In this document: positions 12,501 through 21,790 of the stretch, one piece after another | Numbering within the stretch: position 1 is the first letter of the stretch | Layout: each line of letters begins with the position of its first letter | Assembly (NCBI GenBank): GCA_019054805.1 | Contig: JAHQIY010000016.1 | Coordinates: 496,001 to 560,000, forward strand | DNA: 64,000 nucleotides | Source of the DNA: Brachionus manjavacas | Lineage: Eukaryota; Rotifera; Eurotatoria; Ploima; Brachionidae | Direction: 5' to 3' | Position numbers and translations under genes: made by a program | Notes under the pieces: generated by a model | Told to the model about the DNA's origin: nothing | What the model saw: the letters and a program-made list of their open reading frames with translations, nothing else | The model's database searches: none

Positions 12501-15500
12501 GTAAATTTACGTATTTTTACGTAATTTTACGTATATTTACGTAAATTTACGTAAAAATTGGTAAAAATGAAAATGCCAAAAAAAAGCCCGATTTTTTGAA
12601 TTTTTTATTATTTACGTATAAAATTTGAAAAAATTAGTTTCTATTTATTAAATAAAATTTTACCAAAAGTTACTTTTTTTTACCATATTTTACCATTTTT
12701 TACAAAAATTTACGTAAAAATTAGTAACATACGATAAAATTTGAAAAAATTAGTTTCTATTTATTAAATAAAATTTTACCAAAAGTTACTTTTTTTTACC
12801 ATATTTTACCATTTTTTACAAAAATTTACGTAAAAATTAGTAAAAAAAAGTAACTTTTGGTAAAATTTTATTTAATAAATAGAAACTAATTTTTTCAAAT
12901 TTTATACGAAAATAATTACGTAAAAATACGTAAATTTACTTTTTGTTTCAAAGTAATTTTACGTAAAATTACGTAAATTTACGTAAAATTACCAGAAATC
13001 CACTTGTCAAATCGGTACTGTATTTAAAATATAATTTAGAGGAAACATTTCCTCTTGGCAGCTTCGAACGGCGTATTGCCTTCTTTTCAGCCAGCCCGTT
13101 AGGAATATTTTTGGAATTTATCAACGTAGATTATCAAAAGGGTGGTATTTATTGTATCATCAAATATCTAAAATTTATCATCAAAAATTGAGTAAATAAC
13201 ATCAAAATTTTAACATCAAAAAAATGAAATTTATCACCAAAATATTTTTATTTTCATCACCAAATTTATTAAAATTTCATCAAAAAAAAAAATACATGAA
13301 TCAATTAAAATAAATTCATCATTTAAAAATACGAAAATTTAGATTAATTAAATAGAGAGTATGCATCAAAAATTTTTTTTTATCATCAAATAAAATAATT
13401 AGTATAACCAAAATCAAGTGGAATATAAAATATAAAAAAAAACAATCTCAATTGAGCTTTTTTGACTAGTTTAGTTTAGGTCAACCACGAGTTCGTTTTT
13501 AACTAGCATCAAGTGCTCTAGGATTGTCAGAATTTTGGTATATTATTCTGAACAGCAATATAACATAAAATGTTTGCATTTTTAACATTTTGAATATCTT
13601 GGACAATAATATAAAATTCTCGTATTATTATAACCAATTATTTTCATTTACATCAGCTGGTATTATATGCTTTCATTATTTACAAAATCATCGAAATATT
13701 TTCTAATTTTTTTCATATTCAAATCTTGGGCTTTTTTGAGCTAACTATTGATTTAATTTGAATTGTGAATTGAAAGATGTCGATTGAAAATAAAATATAC
13801 AATTATTTGCTTACAAAACTACTGGTATAAGCATTTATAAATCATTGTAGGATTCCATAATTTTTACAAAAAATAACGTATTGCTGATTGATTTCAAAGT
13901 AATTTAATTTTGAAGTAAAATTTTTATTAAATGCTTTATTTATTTATTTTTGAAGCGTATTTTTTTTTATTTGATTTTGAGAAAAAAAAAATTGATGTAA
14001 AAAAATATTTTGTTAAGTTATTTTTTATTTGTTGTTAAAAATTTAATTTTGGTGGACAAAATTTTATTTTGATGATAAATTTGAGTAAAAATTTGATGCC
14101 AAATTCTGATTTATTTGATGATGAAAATATTTATTCCCTTATCAAAACTGTTCTGAATTTTTGTTTTGATTCATTGGGTCTTTAAGAGAGGTAATCTTGG
14201 ATTTCTTTTGCGATTAGTTCATATTGGGCTCTCGTTTTCATAAATTTAATGAAAAGTTGGTTTGATCTATCTTCAATTTTTTCGATTTTAAGCACTCAAT
14301 ACATAGTATCAATTCTTGTTTTGAGAGGAAAAAAATTTTTAATTCTCAGAATCCTGTTTTGCATTTTTTGTAATTTAAGCTTTACTTTTTCTGTTCCCGA
14401 ATTTAAAATAATGAAGCAATAGTTAAACAACGAGCGGATTAGAGTTTTATTGAAATTAAATTGATCCTTAGGGATGAACTCCATTTAAAGCTTTTAATTT
14501 TACGAATTAGATTCATTTTTGGCGCTTGTTTCTTTATGACGTCTTGTAGATGTGCTGTGTAGGCAATTTTAGGATCCAGTTTGATCCCTAAAAAGGTTGT
14601 ATTTCTCTCTAAAAATACCTCTTCTTGCTCAAATTTGATATTTAGCTTGTATTTTCTTTCGTAATTGCTTCTAGCACCAGCTCTTGTGAAAGTAGTGTGG
14701 CGTGTTTTTGTTTTATTAATTTTGAAGCCCCATTTTTTCAAAACTCTACGATTTTCTCTATCGCATCTTGAAGGAGACGCTCAATTTCTTTTTTGGAGGT
14801 TCTTGTGATCCATATGCAAAGATCATCCGCAAACAGTGCAATTTTTACTTCTTTTGGCAGACTGTAGGCAATATCACTAAAGAAAAGAATAAACAGGGTC
14901 GGTGAGAGACAACTACCTAAAGATAATATGATATATTTGGAAAAATAATGCTACATAGTTTGTGGCACCTTTTTTGCCTAAAATAAAATCTTTATTTTAC
15001 TTTTTTTTTTGTTTTAAATCAAATTATTTAAAATTTATTTTTTGTCTTGTTTTAACATTTGAAAATTTTTTCAGGTAAAAAAAGGTGCAAAAAACTTTGT
15101 TGCAGTTTTTTTTCCAAATATTTAATTTTAGAGCCTGTATAGCCGAATGGTTTGCGTGTTAGTCATCGGCTATTGCAATCACTTTTTCCAATTGTTAGTT
15201 ATGAGTCTTGAAAGATAAACAACTTTTTGTTGGAGAGCGAACTTCCAGACCCTGGTACCAACAGACGATGAAATTAAAAAACTTTAATCACGTGAAATCT
15301 AGGCTATTTTTAGGCTTAGGATTCGCCTATAAATAATATGGCATTGTGAATTTTGGATCAAAGAAAAAAAAAATTCAAAATGAAACAGCTTTTTTACTAT
15401 GAGTCTAAAAATTTTTCTGCAAAATGTATCACTTGATACATACTTTGTACCTCCTAAATTAAGTCTCTGCAAAATCTCTGCAAAAACTCTGCAAATCTGA

Positions 15501-18500
15501 AAAGTATCAGAAAATCATTAACACTAGAAGCACCAAATGGAATTTTAATAGAATCTAATGAATAAAAATTAATTATTTGGATAAATCTATTCAAAACTTA
15601 ATTTTAATTGAGTGAAAATCAGAGTTGTTTAAAAGTCTCAAAAAAAAGTCCAAAAATTTTTTTTTTCAAAGTTCAAGTCAGGACTTTAAATTTTTATTTC
15701 TTTTTCTTTTTAGATAATTAATTAATGTAAATAAAAAAAATAAGCATAAGCTTTTGAAAAAAAAAAGTCCGGACTTGCACTTGACTTGAGACTTGTGACT
15801 TTTAAACAACTCGGTTGAAAATACAAATTTGGCTAAAAAAGTATCTGGCAAAAATTTTATCTTCTAATGAATTCATTTCTTTTTGAACCAATTCTTCGTC
15901 TTTCATGTAAAATACGCAAAATATAATTTTTGCATTTTTTAAATCTGCTTATCTTCGTTCAAGTATTAGGATTTGAGTCAGTTTTTTAAAGAATTGTATA
16001 TTTTTAATTAATATTTTTTGATTCAATCATTGATTTTGTTATGTGATGCTTTAAGTAGTACATACTTGATTTTGTACAAAGGATTTTTTTTTATTTGAAT
16101 TTAGTTAATTTAGAAAGTTATTCTTATTTTTATGCTGATAATAAAAAAATTGAATTAGATTTTAGCGGCCAAAAATCGAAAAAGAGTCATTTTGACTCAT
16201 TGGTGCTTCTAGTGTTAAAATCCAATTGCAGAGATTTTGCAGAGATTTTGCAGACTTAATTTAGGAGGTACAAAGTATGCATCAGCTGATATATTTTGCA
16301 GAACAATTTTTAGACTCATAGTAAAAAAGCTGTTTCATTGTAAAATTTTTGTTTTTTTTATTTGCTTTGATCCAAAATTCACAATGCCCTTTCATATCAA
16401 TTTTTAAAAAAATGAAAAAAATACCTTGGTTTAAAGGCGTTAAGCGTGCTTTTAAAATTCTAAAAATAATTTGATCTCCAATTGACACTAAAGTAAAATT
16501 TACCATTTTAAAAGGTGTTGGATTTGCAGAATAATTGGTATCGCAACTATGCCAACGGAGAGACTATATCCATACACGAAGCGGTGTACATGAAATTGAT
16601 TGGCGCTTCGGACGATTTGACCAACATAGAACAAGAGCTCACTTTGACCATCGACAGTACCGAGTATCGCATTTGCTGGGTGAAAGACAGCCGGACTGGC
16701 GAAAAGCACAAGCCGCGCGAGGCGCTGCGACGCGGCCTCCTCGACCTCACCAACTATTTCTACAACAAGTACGACACGAACCAAACGCTGACGATCAGCG
16801 AGGCGATCCGACAAGGCTTTGTCGGCCTGAGCGATGCCAAGGAGCCCGAGAGCGAGTGCTCGAGCGACGGCGAATTCGAACGACAAGACTCGTTGTCCTC
16901 GCTGGACGACGAAGAGCTCACAATAAAGACCAAGACGGCCATCTATGTCATCACAGGCCTGGTGCATCCGGAGACTCAGAAAGAGATCAAAGTGTCCGAG
17001 GCAATCAAAAGCGGCATTCTCAACAAAGAAAACGGATACTACAAAGACTTTAAGACAAATGTGACGTACGAAGTGGGCGAAGCGATCAACGAGGGCTTTG
17101 TGTTCGCCACTGTGACCGATCTGCTGCAGGACGAGACCGCCTCGACCGAGTTCATTCGCGAAGAAATCAAAAAGTTCATTGTCAAAAGTGTGATTGACCC
17201 GCGCAGCAAGCAACGCATCGGCGGCCTTCAAGCCCAAGCGGCCGGCATACTCAACTACGCCCAAGGCATGTACACCAATCCGGACACCAGCCACACCATG
17301 TCCATCACAGAGGCCATCAACCGCAATTTGATCCAAGTGACGCTGCAGGAAGAAACCTCCCACGAGGAATTCGACGCCGAAGTGATCACCGAAACGCTGA
17401 TGGAGCGAACTGTCACCGTGTACAGGATCACAGGCGTCCTTGACCCCTTTACCAATGACATTATATCGGCCGGCGACGCTGTGCACAGACAAATAATCGA
17501 CACTGAGACCAACAGCTACATTGATGGCGCGTCCGACCAGCAGCCGATACCAATCAAGGAGGCCGTTAGACGCAATCTGATCAAGGCCCAAGTGACCGAG
17601 AGAATTGAACGCAAGCCGCTGGGTGTCACGCTGCAAAATGCCATACGCCTCGGCCTGTTCAATGTGGAGACGGGAAAGTTCAAGGACTTGTACACAAACA
17701 AGTACTTTGATTTGAATCACGCGGTGGACAAGGGTCACGTGAACGCGAACGGCGCCGCTGTCGCCCAAAGCTCCACTGGCTCAATGACTCTCAACGAAGC
17801 GTTCAAGTATTCTATTTTTGACAAGAAAACTGGCGTCCTTGACCGCACTCGGCTTGCCATGTTCAAGGCCAAGATAGTCGAGGCCAAAGTTTACAAATGG
17901 AACTTTGAGGACGCGGTCAAGTGCGGCTTGGTCAACTTAAAAAGCGCCAAGTACAAGCATCAACAAACGGGCGAGTCCATGTCGATTAAGGACGCAGTGA
18001 ATCGGGGCCTGATTGACGGCGAGTCGGTCATTTTGGACGATGTGCTGACGGGCGCGCCCATGACTTTGCGCCAAGCGCTCGACACCAAAATTTGCATTGA
18101 CCACAATGGGGACATAGTGGACGCGGCCACCTCTGCCGTGGTCATGTCGCTGGAGCAGGCGTTCAATACGCGCAAGATATTTTCGGCCTTTGACGAAAAT
18201 ACCGGAGAAATATTTTTAGTAAGCCTGGGCAAATTGGTGGCCTTTGAGAAAGCGATTCGAAAGAACAAAATGGACAAGTCGATACGCGTGTTCGACCCCA
18301 GATCGAACAAGGACTTGAGCATCGGCGATTCGCTCGAGAGGTGTCTGATCGACAAGACCAGTGGCATGGTCATCGATCCGAAGGGCTGTGGCGGACTGCT
18401 GAGCATCAAAGAGGCGGTCAAGAGGGGCATTTTGTCGATCACGGGCGCTCCCTTGGTCACAGGACACCACAACTCGGAGACCATTGAGGCGCCCGTAATT

Positions 18501-21500
18501 ACCTCGCGCAAGACAAGACACATTTTGCACAAATTCGACGACATCACCGAGCCAAAGCCTCACCACACTCGACACCACAAGCAGAAGAGTGAGCACAGGC
18601 CGCCGCTCCGAACTCCCATTGTTTACGACAGCGAGTACTTGAACAGTGATGTGATCAGAAGCAATCCGGGCCTGGTCGACCGCTCAGCAGTTACCAATGT
18701 AAAGTTGACTAATGAAGAGCATAGGAGGAGAACAAGCGCAAGCGGAGTCAAAGAGACACTCAAGGCCGACTACAAGGAGACGCTTATTAGACCCGGTCAG
18801 GTGCCTGTGGTCACGTCGTCGGCCAACTATGAGAAAGAGTATACAAACGCTTTGGGTGATGACAGTTCAATTAATAATCTTCAGACTAGATTTAGTGTTA
18901 AATCGAGCGATCAAGGTAAGGACTAGAGATCAATCGCCAAGTTAAATTGTGTATAAAAATATTTGAAGAAATTGATGATTTCCTTATTCTTTTTTTTCTC
19001 TTTTTTTTTCTCTTTTTTTTTATCAACAGACAATTTAAATAATCGACAATGAAACGAAATCAAATTATTTTTTTGTTTAATTTTTTTTTTAATTTTGCTT
19101 AATATTAACTATATAATTTTTGTTTAGTTATTATTTTTTTTAATTAAATTTAAAATTTTTAATATTTTGAGTTTTTTTTAGTTTTTTTTTTGTCGATCGA
19201 AACAAAAGAAATTAATTATTTACAAATAATAAAAGATTTATTTTTTAATTCAAATTAAAATTTTTAATTTTAAACCCTATTTATTTTTTTCTAACTAAAT
19301 ATTTAACACCATTTCAAATAACATTTTATGATGAATTTCACACTCAGAAATATATGTCTTTTTTTAAAAAATTCACACAATTTAAAAAGGAGAGTGAAGT
19401 TGGGAGCAAAGAAATTTTTTAAAATTGTTTAATATAAAGGTCCATAATTTTTCCTCCCGCTAATTTTAATTAAAATACCGCTATTTTAATAAAAAATTCG
19501 CTATTTTAGTAAAAAGAAATCTAATTTACTAAAGTAATGTCTAATTTTATAAAAATAATCTATACTAAAAAAAAAAATAAAATTAAATAAAAAAAAATTT
19601 ATTTAGTTTTTGAATTGCATCTGGAACAAAAAAAATATCTTCTCTTAGCCATTGGCATGTTGCAAGTTGAGCACAATTTATTTTCTTCTTTTTGAGTACC
19701 ATTGTCCAGTTTTCAGTCCTAAATTTTTCCTTTTCCTCTTGTAACAACAACAGCTTCTTCATCAATATTATCAGCGTCCAATATTGACTCGTCAGGGTTA
19801 TTCAAGAGAATACTTTCACTACTTGATAATTTGAAATTTTTTGCTAAAATAATTTTATTTTTTTTAAAGTTTTTAAATAGCTGTAATTTATTTATTTGTT
19901 AACTGTACCGAGCTTAAGCTCCTTCAGAATAAAACCAAAAAATAAAAAAAAATTAAATAAAATAAAAATAAAGTATATTTTTATTTAATTTAGAGGGAGG
20001 TGTTATTAATTTAGACGTATTTTTATTTTTTTAGATGAGTTTCTATTTATTTAGATGAGTTTTTTTTATATTAGAGGTAAGCTTATTGAATTAGCGGAAT
20101 TTTTAAAAAATTAGCGAAGTTTTTTAATAGCGGTTAAAAAATTAAATGCTTCATTATTTAATTCTATATTTTTTAATTTTTTAATTGAATTTACATCGCC
20201 AGAATTGGCGCTAATTGAGTAAATAAATTAGCGCTAATTCTGGCGCCAATTTTATTTCATCGAATGCTTTAAAGGCGATGTAAAATAATAATAATAGTTT
20301 ATTAATAAATATTTTTTAAATTTTAACAAAATTAGTTATTTATTGTTAAAAAATAATTTTGTGCCAATATTCATTTGAAATAGTTATTCATATTTTATTT
20401 GAACAAAATTACTTTGTTCCAAAAAATAGCCCCCAACTTCACTCTCTCAAATTCAAAAAAATTTTCATGATCCTGATTAAAAATTATCTTGGAAATTTAA
20501 ATGCAAATACATTTGACATATGAGTAGCAAACCATGTTATACCATACCGGAATATTGTGAATGCATAGAATTTTTGGATATTTGCCGAAATTCGCAGATA
20601 AAATTTAAGGATTACTATAAATGTTTACTTTGAAAATATCCTTTTTATTTTGATAATTTCGCCATATTTTTTTTTCAATAATCATTTAAAAAACTTCTTT
20701 TAATGATAGTTTTTGAATATTATCACTTATTTTTTCCAAAAAGTGTATGTTGCACTAATGCGGTTTTAATTTTGTCCTGCAAGTAAAACAGTTATTGTTT
20801 TATGATATTGATTAAGCTTTTTTTAATGATTATTAAATTCTGATTTGAAAAATATCGGATCGATCTGATTGACATATAGAAGAAATGGAATTTGTTATTT
20901 TGTTCAAGCCTTTTTTTTAATTTTTATTTTTTTTAATCAAAAATTTTTTTAAAAGGAAAATTTAGAAGTATTGAAAAATAAAAAACTAATTAATTTGCAG
21001 AATTTTTTGAAAATTTAACATAGAATTGCTTCATTCAAATTTTATTATTCTCGGAATTTTGAAATTTTGCAAAATCTTTTCAAATTGAATTGAAAGTGAA
21101 TGAAAAATTTAATATTTTAATGGGGTTGGGAAAAAATTATTCTGGCTTAATTGATTAAATATTTGCTTTAGAATTCAAGTGAAATAGTTTTAGATTTCTG
21201 GTCTTTTATAAACCAGATTATTTAAATGTTTTTAAACCAGTTTATTTCAGGAAGAAACAATTAGCATTGTTAATTGAGGATTAATCTTGTTTCCTTGGTT
21301 ATTTTTTTCCGACATTCTTCAATTTCCGTATCTATTAGCCCACTCTTGCTGAAAAAAAGAGACTACCATCATAAACCGAATGCAAATTAAGGAATTAATC
21401 GTTTAAAAGTAGTTATTCGATACCAAGATTAATATTTGACTAAAATCGATCAATATCAAATTTTTTCATAGCCTCTAGAAAAGGAAAAAAGCAACGTGTT

Positions 21501-21790
21501 GTTTTCTTTTTTGCCAATAAATAAAAAATAATGGTACTTTAAATTTATTTGTTTTATTAGATTCGTTTGATCGAATATGTAAATTTGTCGATGATTTAAT
21601 ACACGGTGGCGAACTAGAGTCAGCTACATCAATCAAAAAAATAATCAATCGAAGCCAAATGAGCAAGAATTTAGATCCGTCAGACAGAGATCTCATAGAT
21701 TTTTTACAATTTTACAAGAAAAAATTCAACAAAATCAAAGATATTGATTTCGTTTCTGAAGTAGATTTAAACACTTATGATAAGGAATAA
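3096..21790 (+). CDS. Plectin-type plakin: Ser/Arg-rich head, spectrin repeats, plakin-repeat domains (multi-exon)
   Basis: Proposed join: 3096-3557, 3620-3804, 5071-5218, 5271-5452, 5512-5710, 5770-5853, 6597-6715, 6869-6953, 9300-12329, 16515-18915, 21561-21790. The total is 7125 bases, an exact multiple of three (2374 residues), and every junction keeps phase with GT/AG borders. Order: basic head, helical spectrin-type repeats, two large plakin-repeat blocks separated by a charged linker, short C-terminal tail. There is no GAS2 or EF-hand module in the window, so it resembles plectin or the nematode VAB-10A isoform more than the microtubule-binding spectraplakin form. Plakins link actin and intermediate-filament-like networks to adhesion sites. 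Exons 111-1683 may precede this chain in a longer isoform, because 1683 also ends in phase 0. Exon borders are my reading and have not been tested against transcripts. Confidence 0.7.
3620..6953 (+). CDS. Spectrin-repeat exons of the plakin domain
   Basis: Eight small exons: 3620-3804, 5071-5218, 5271-5452, 5512-5710, 5770-5853, 6597-6715, 6869-6953, entered from 3557 in phase 0. They encode long amphipathic helices with heptad-like Leu/Ile spacing, for example NLVKNLISLLEG, AWIAKLEQRL and EIAEEIKKRF, typical of spectrin repeats. The chain ends KSDKQFT in phase 0 and joins the plakin-repeat exon at 9300. The intron 3805-5070 contains a LINE 3' end at 4895; the others are short except 5854-6596. 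Counted with the head exon there are eight exons here; without it, seven. Confidence 0.65.
4895..4950 (+). mobile_element. LINE 3' terminus with hairpin and (TAAA)-like tail, copy 1
   Basis: TCTGAAGGAGTTTATGCTCGGTACAG followed by AAAACAAATAAATAAAATAAA. The same end occurs at 19883-19930 and 37923-37959 on the minus strand. The GGAG...CTC halves form a small stem, better preserved in copy 2 (GAGCTTAAGCTC). A conserved stem just before an A/T-rich microsatellite tail is typical of non-LTR retrotransposon 3' ends used for priming. It sits in the intron between exons 3620 and 5071. No coding part is visible next to it. Confidence 0.5.
6954..9299 (+). other. Long plakin intron, 2.3 kb
   Basis: It joins KSDKQFT to the plakin-repeat block. 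It is AT-rich with no coding stretch I can support. It holds an imperfect direct repeat of about 27 bases (8650-8676 and 8912-8938, core GGCACAYTAAA). No transposon ends were recognised. Confidence 0.5.
9300..12329 (+). CDS. Plakin-repeat exon 1 (about 15 half-repeats plus charged linker)
   Basis: A single 1010-codon exon, phase 0 at both ends, with acceptor AG at 9298-9299 and donor after AIDRK at 12329. It carries tandem plakin repeats of about 38 residues with the signature S-x-x-E-A-I-x-x-G-x-x-D (for example ISIKEAIQRGILD, IPINKAIESKLV, MSIGEAVRKGLIN), followed by G-x-Y/F-x-x-P. Roughly residues 570-890 are a linker rich in Asp, Glu, Gln and Ser with no clear repeats; repeats then resume (VTLVEAIKRGILDLKNGVY). 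Plakin repeats build globular modules that bind intermediate-filament-type proteins. The last half-repeat is cut by the intron and completed by the next exon (AIDRK then VLDLQNNWY), which supports the splice. The exon is strikingly GC-richer than the flanking introns. Confidence 0.85.
12463..13020. mobile_element. TA-flanked palindromic MITE (Tc1/mariner-like)
   Basis: Both ends begin CAGTACCGATTTGACAAGTG and continue as near-perfect inverted copies for about 50 bases, then degrade into ACGTAAATTT-type repeats. TA flanks each side (12461-12462 and 13021-13022), as expected for Tc1/mariner target duplication. There is no ORF. Inside, a unit of about 110 bases is tandemly duplicated (about 12614-12720 and 12729-12838) and partly repeated in inverse (about 12840-12908), so the element can fold on itself. 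It lies just inside the plakin intron, 133 bases after the donor. Confidence 0.8.
13131..14148. repeat. Degenerate foldback repeat built of ATCATCAAA units
   Basis: The left part is dominated by irregular ATCATCAAAA/ATCACCAAA units. The right part (14040-14148) has the complementary TTTGATGATGAAA units, and the outermost blocks (TTATCAAAAGGG and CCCTTATCAAAA) also resemble each other in inverse. The match is imperfect and no target duplication was found. It could be an old palindromic element or simple-sequence expansion. Confidence 0.35.
14160..14926 (-). pseudogene. Non-LTR (jockey-like) reverse transcriptase fragment, broken
   Basis: Read on the minus strand, the stretch contains RT motifs in order: GSCLSPTLF, then ALFADDLCIW with the catalytic F-A-D-D box, then KKWGFKINKTK, FLGIKLDP and a later block IRSLFNYCFIILNSG. 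The parts lie in different frames: a one-base shift falls near 14745 between IVEF and KKWGF, and another near 14480. Both the N-terminal half (endonuclease) and the 3' end are absent. It is a dead 5'- and 3'-truncated insertion in the plakin intron. Confidence 0.8.
14931..15123. mobile_element. Short foldback element of about 190 bp
   Basis: The left arm (14931-14979, ATATTTGGAAAAA ... GGCACCTTTTTTGCCT) is matched imperfectly in inverse by 15072-15123 (AGGTAAAAAAAGGTGC ... TTCCAAATAT). There is no ORF. It fits a small MITE. Target duplication is unclear. Confidence 0.5.
15132..15339 (+). mobile_element. Possible tRNA-derived SINE
   Basis: Starts with a tRNA-like 5' half containing TAGCCGAATGG, which fits the RNA polymerase III A box (TRGYNNANNNG). 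About 50 bases later GTTATGAGTC is a weak B box. A body without coding potential follows, with a small GCTATTTTTAGGC-type stem near its end. It cannot fold into a functional tRNA as far as I can see. Copies elsewhere in the genome would be needed to confirm it. Confidence 0.35.
15522..16214. mobile_element. piggyBac-type MITE with TTAA target duplication
   Basis: The terminal inverted repeat is CACTAGAAGCACCAAATG on the left and its inverse on the right (CATTGGTGCTTCTAGTG). TTAA lies on both sides (15518-15521 and 16215-16218), the hallmark of piggyBac transposition. The subterminal palindrome GAGTCATTTTGACTC sits just inside the right end. There is no transposase ORF. It is inserted in the loop of the foldback element at 15340-16388 and is itself interrupted at 15620-15814. 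Confidence 0.85.
15620..15814. mobile_element. hAT-type MITE with 8-bp target duplication
   Basis: Begins CAGAGTTGTTTAAAAGTC and ends with its inverse (GACTTTTAAACAACTCGG). The flanks GTGAAAAT (15612-15619) and TTGAAAAT (15815-15822) match 7 of 8 bases, as expected for hAT target duplication. The interior has AAGTCC/GGACTT runs. Related ends occur at 40351 and 52565-52619. It is nested inside the piggyBac-type MITE, making it the youngest insertion of the stack. Confidence 0.8.
16515..18915 (+). CDS. Plakin-repeat exon 2
   Basis: Enters in phase 0 after AAAAG and completes the repeat interrupted at 12329. It encodes about 800 residues, mostly plakin repeats (ISIHEAVYMKLIG, LTISEAIRQGFVG, MSITEAINRNLIQ, MSIKDAVNRGLIDG, LLSIKEAVKRGIL). 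A short acidic Ser insert follows the second pair of repeats (SECSSDGEFERQDSLSS). The last 150 residues or so are a His/Lys/Arg/Ser-rich tail without repeats. The donor is CAAG/GTAAGG with the exon ending at 18915 in phase 1; reading through gives a stop 9 bases later, so a variant ending GKD is possible. Several repeats have lost the consensus Gly or Asp, so the array is old and diverged. Confidence 0.85.
19883..19930 (-). mobile_element. LINE 3' terminus with hairpin, copy 2
   Basis: On the minus strand: ATTCTGAAGGAGCTTAAGCT followed by CGGTACAGTTAACAAATAAA. The GAGCTTAAGCTC stem is a perfect 12-base palindrome. It shares its design with copies at 4895 and 37923. It lies inside the element at 19390-20446, so it inserted later or was carried along. 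Confidence 0.55.
20191..20285. repeat. Hairpin with GGCGCTAATT arms
   Basis: TTTACATCGCC at the left pairs with GGCGATGTAAA at the right, and inside them AATTGGCGCTAATT pairs with AATTAGCGCTAATT. It resembles a tiny foldback insertion within the 19390-20446 element. Confidence 0.5.
21561..21790 (+). CDS. Short C-terminal plakin exon
   Basis: AG at 21559-21560 is followed by a stretch that restores the phase-1 frame from 18915 and stays open for 76 codons to a TAA at 21788-21790. The peptide (DSFDRICKFVDDLIHGGELE, then an acidic and basic helix ending DLNTYDKE) has no repeat I recognise. It is too short for an ATG-based ORF search to flag. Support comes from the exact phase match, the consensus acceptor and codon-like composition inside very AT-rich DNA. 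If it is wrong, the gene would end soon after 18915. Confidence 0.5.

Larger units (their letters stand above)
15340..16388. mobile_element. Foldback element with arms of about 160 bp, split by a later MITE
   Basis: The left arm (15340 to about 15500, GGCATTGTGAATTTTGGATC ... GTACCTCCTAAATTAAGTCT) recurs in inverse at about 16222-16388. Both arms share TCTGCAAA repeats at their inner ends. Without the insertion at 15522-16214 the element would be about 355 bp. Both arms can be read in one frame as K-M-K-Q-L-F-Y-Y-E-S-K-N, perhaps by chance. Confidence 0.75.
19390..20446. mobile_element. Terminal-inverted-repeat element of about 1.06 kb in a plakin intron
   Basis: The ends are exact inverted 15-mers, GAGAGTGAAGTTGGG. 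Just inside both ends lie inverted CGCTATTTTA/TAGCGG subterminal repeats. A minus-strand stretch at 19583-19765 (ENWTMVLKKKK ... CQWLREDIFF) looks like a remnant of coding sequence of unknown type. A LINE 3' end (19883-19930) and a hairpin (20191-20285) lie inside. No clear target duplication was seen. A similar end, GAAGTTCGGAGCAAA, occurs near 61590. Confidence 0.6.

Noticed and set aside
12480-13020. CRISPR-like array from the regularly spaced ACGTAAATTT units
   Set aside because: The units are unequal, overlap without spacers and lie within a palindromic MITE in an animal genome.
13040-13090. Minus-strand peptide resembling an ankyrin repeat (GNTPFEAAKRK)
   Set aside because: Only about 12 residues, bounded by stops and transposon ends; most likely coincidence.
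15132-15210. A functional tRNA gene
   Set aside because: The A box fits, but I cannot draw an acceptor stem or a proper T arm. A SINE head is more likely.
16282-16506. Minus-strand ORF reading through the right arm of the foldback element
   Set aside because: It overlaps inverted-repeat arms of a transposon and the splice acceptor of the plakin gene, and has no family match that I know.
16500-17768. A 422-codon minus-strand open frame opposite plakin-repeat exon 2
   Set aside because: It is the complement of a periodic repeat sequence. Its length arises from codon bias, and the plus strand has clear plakin repeats in phase with neighbouring exons.
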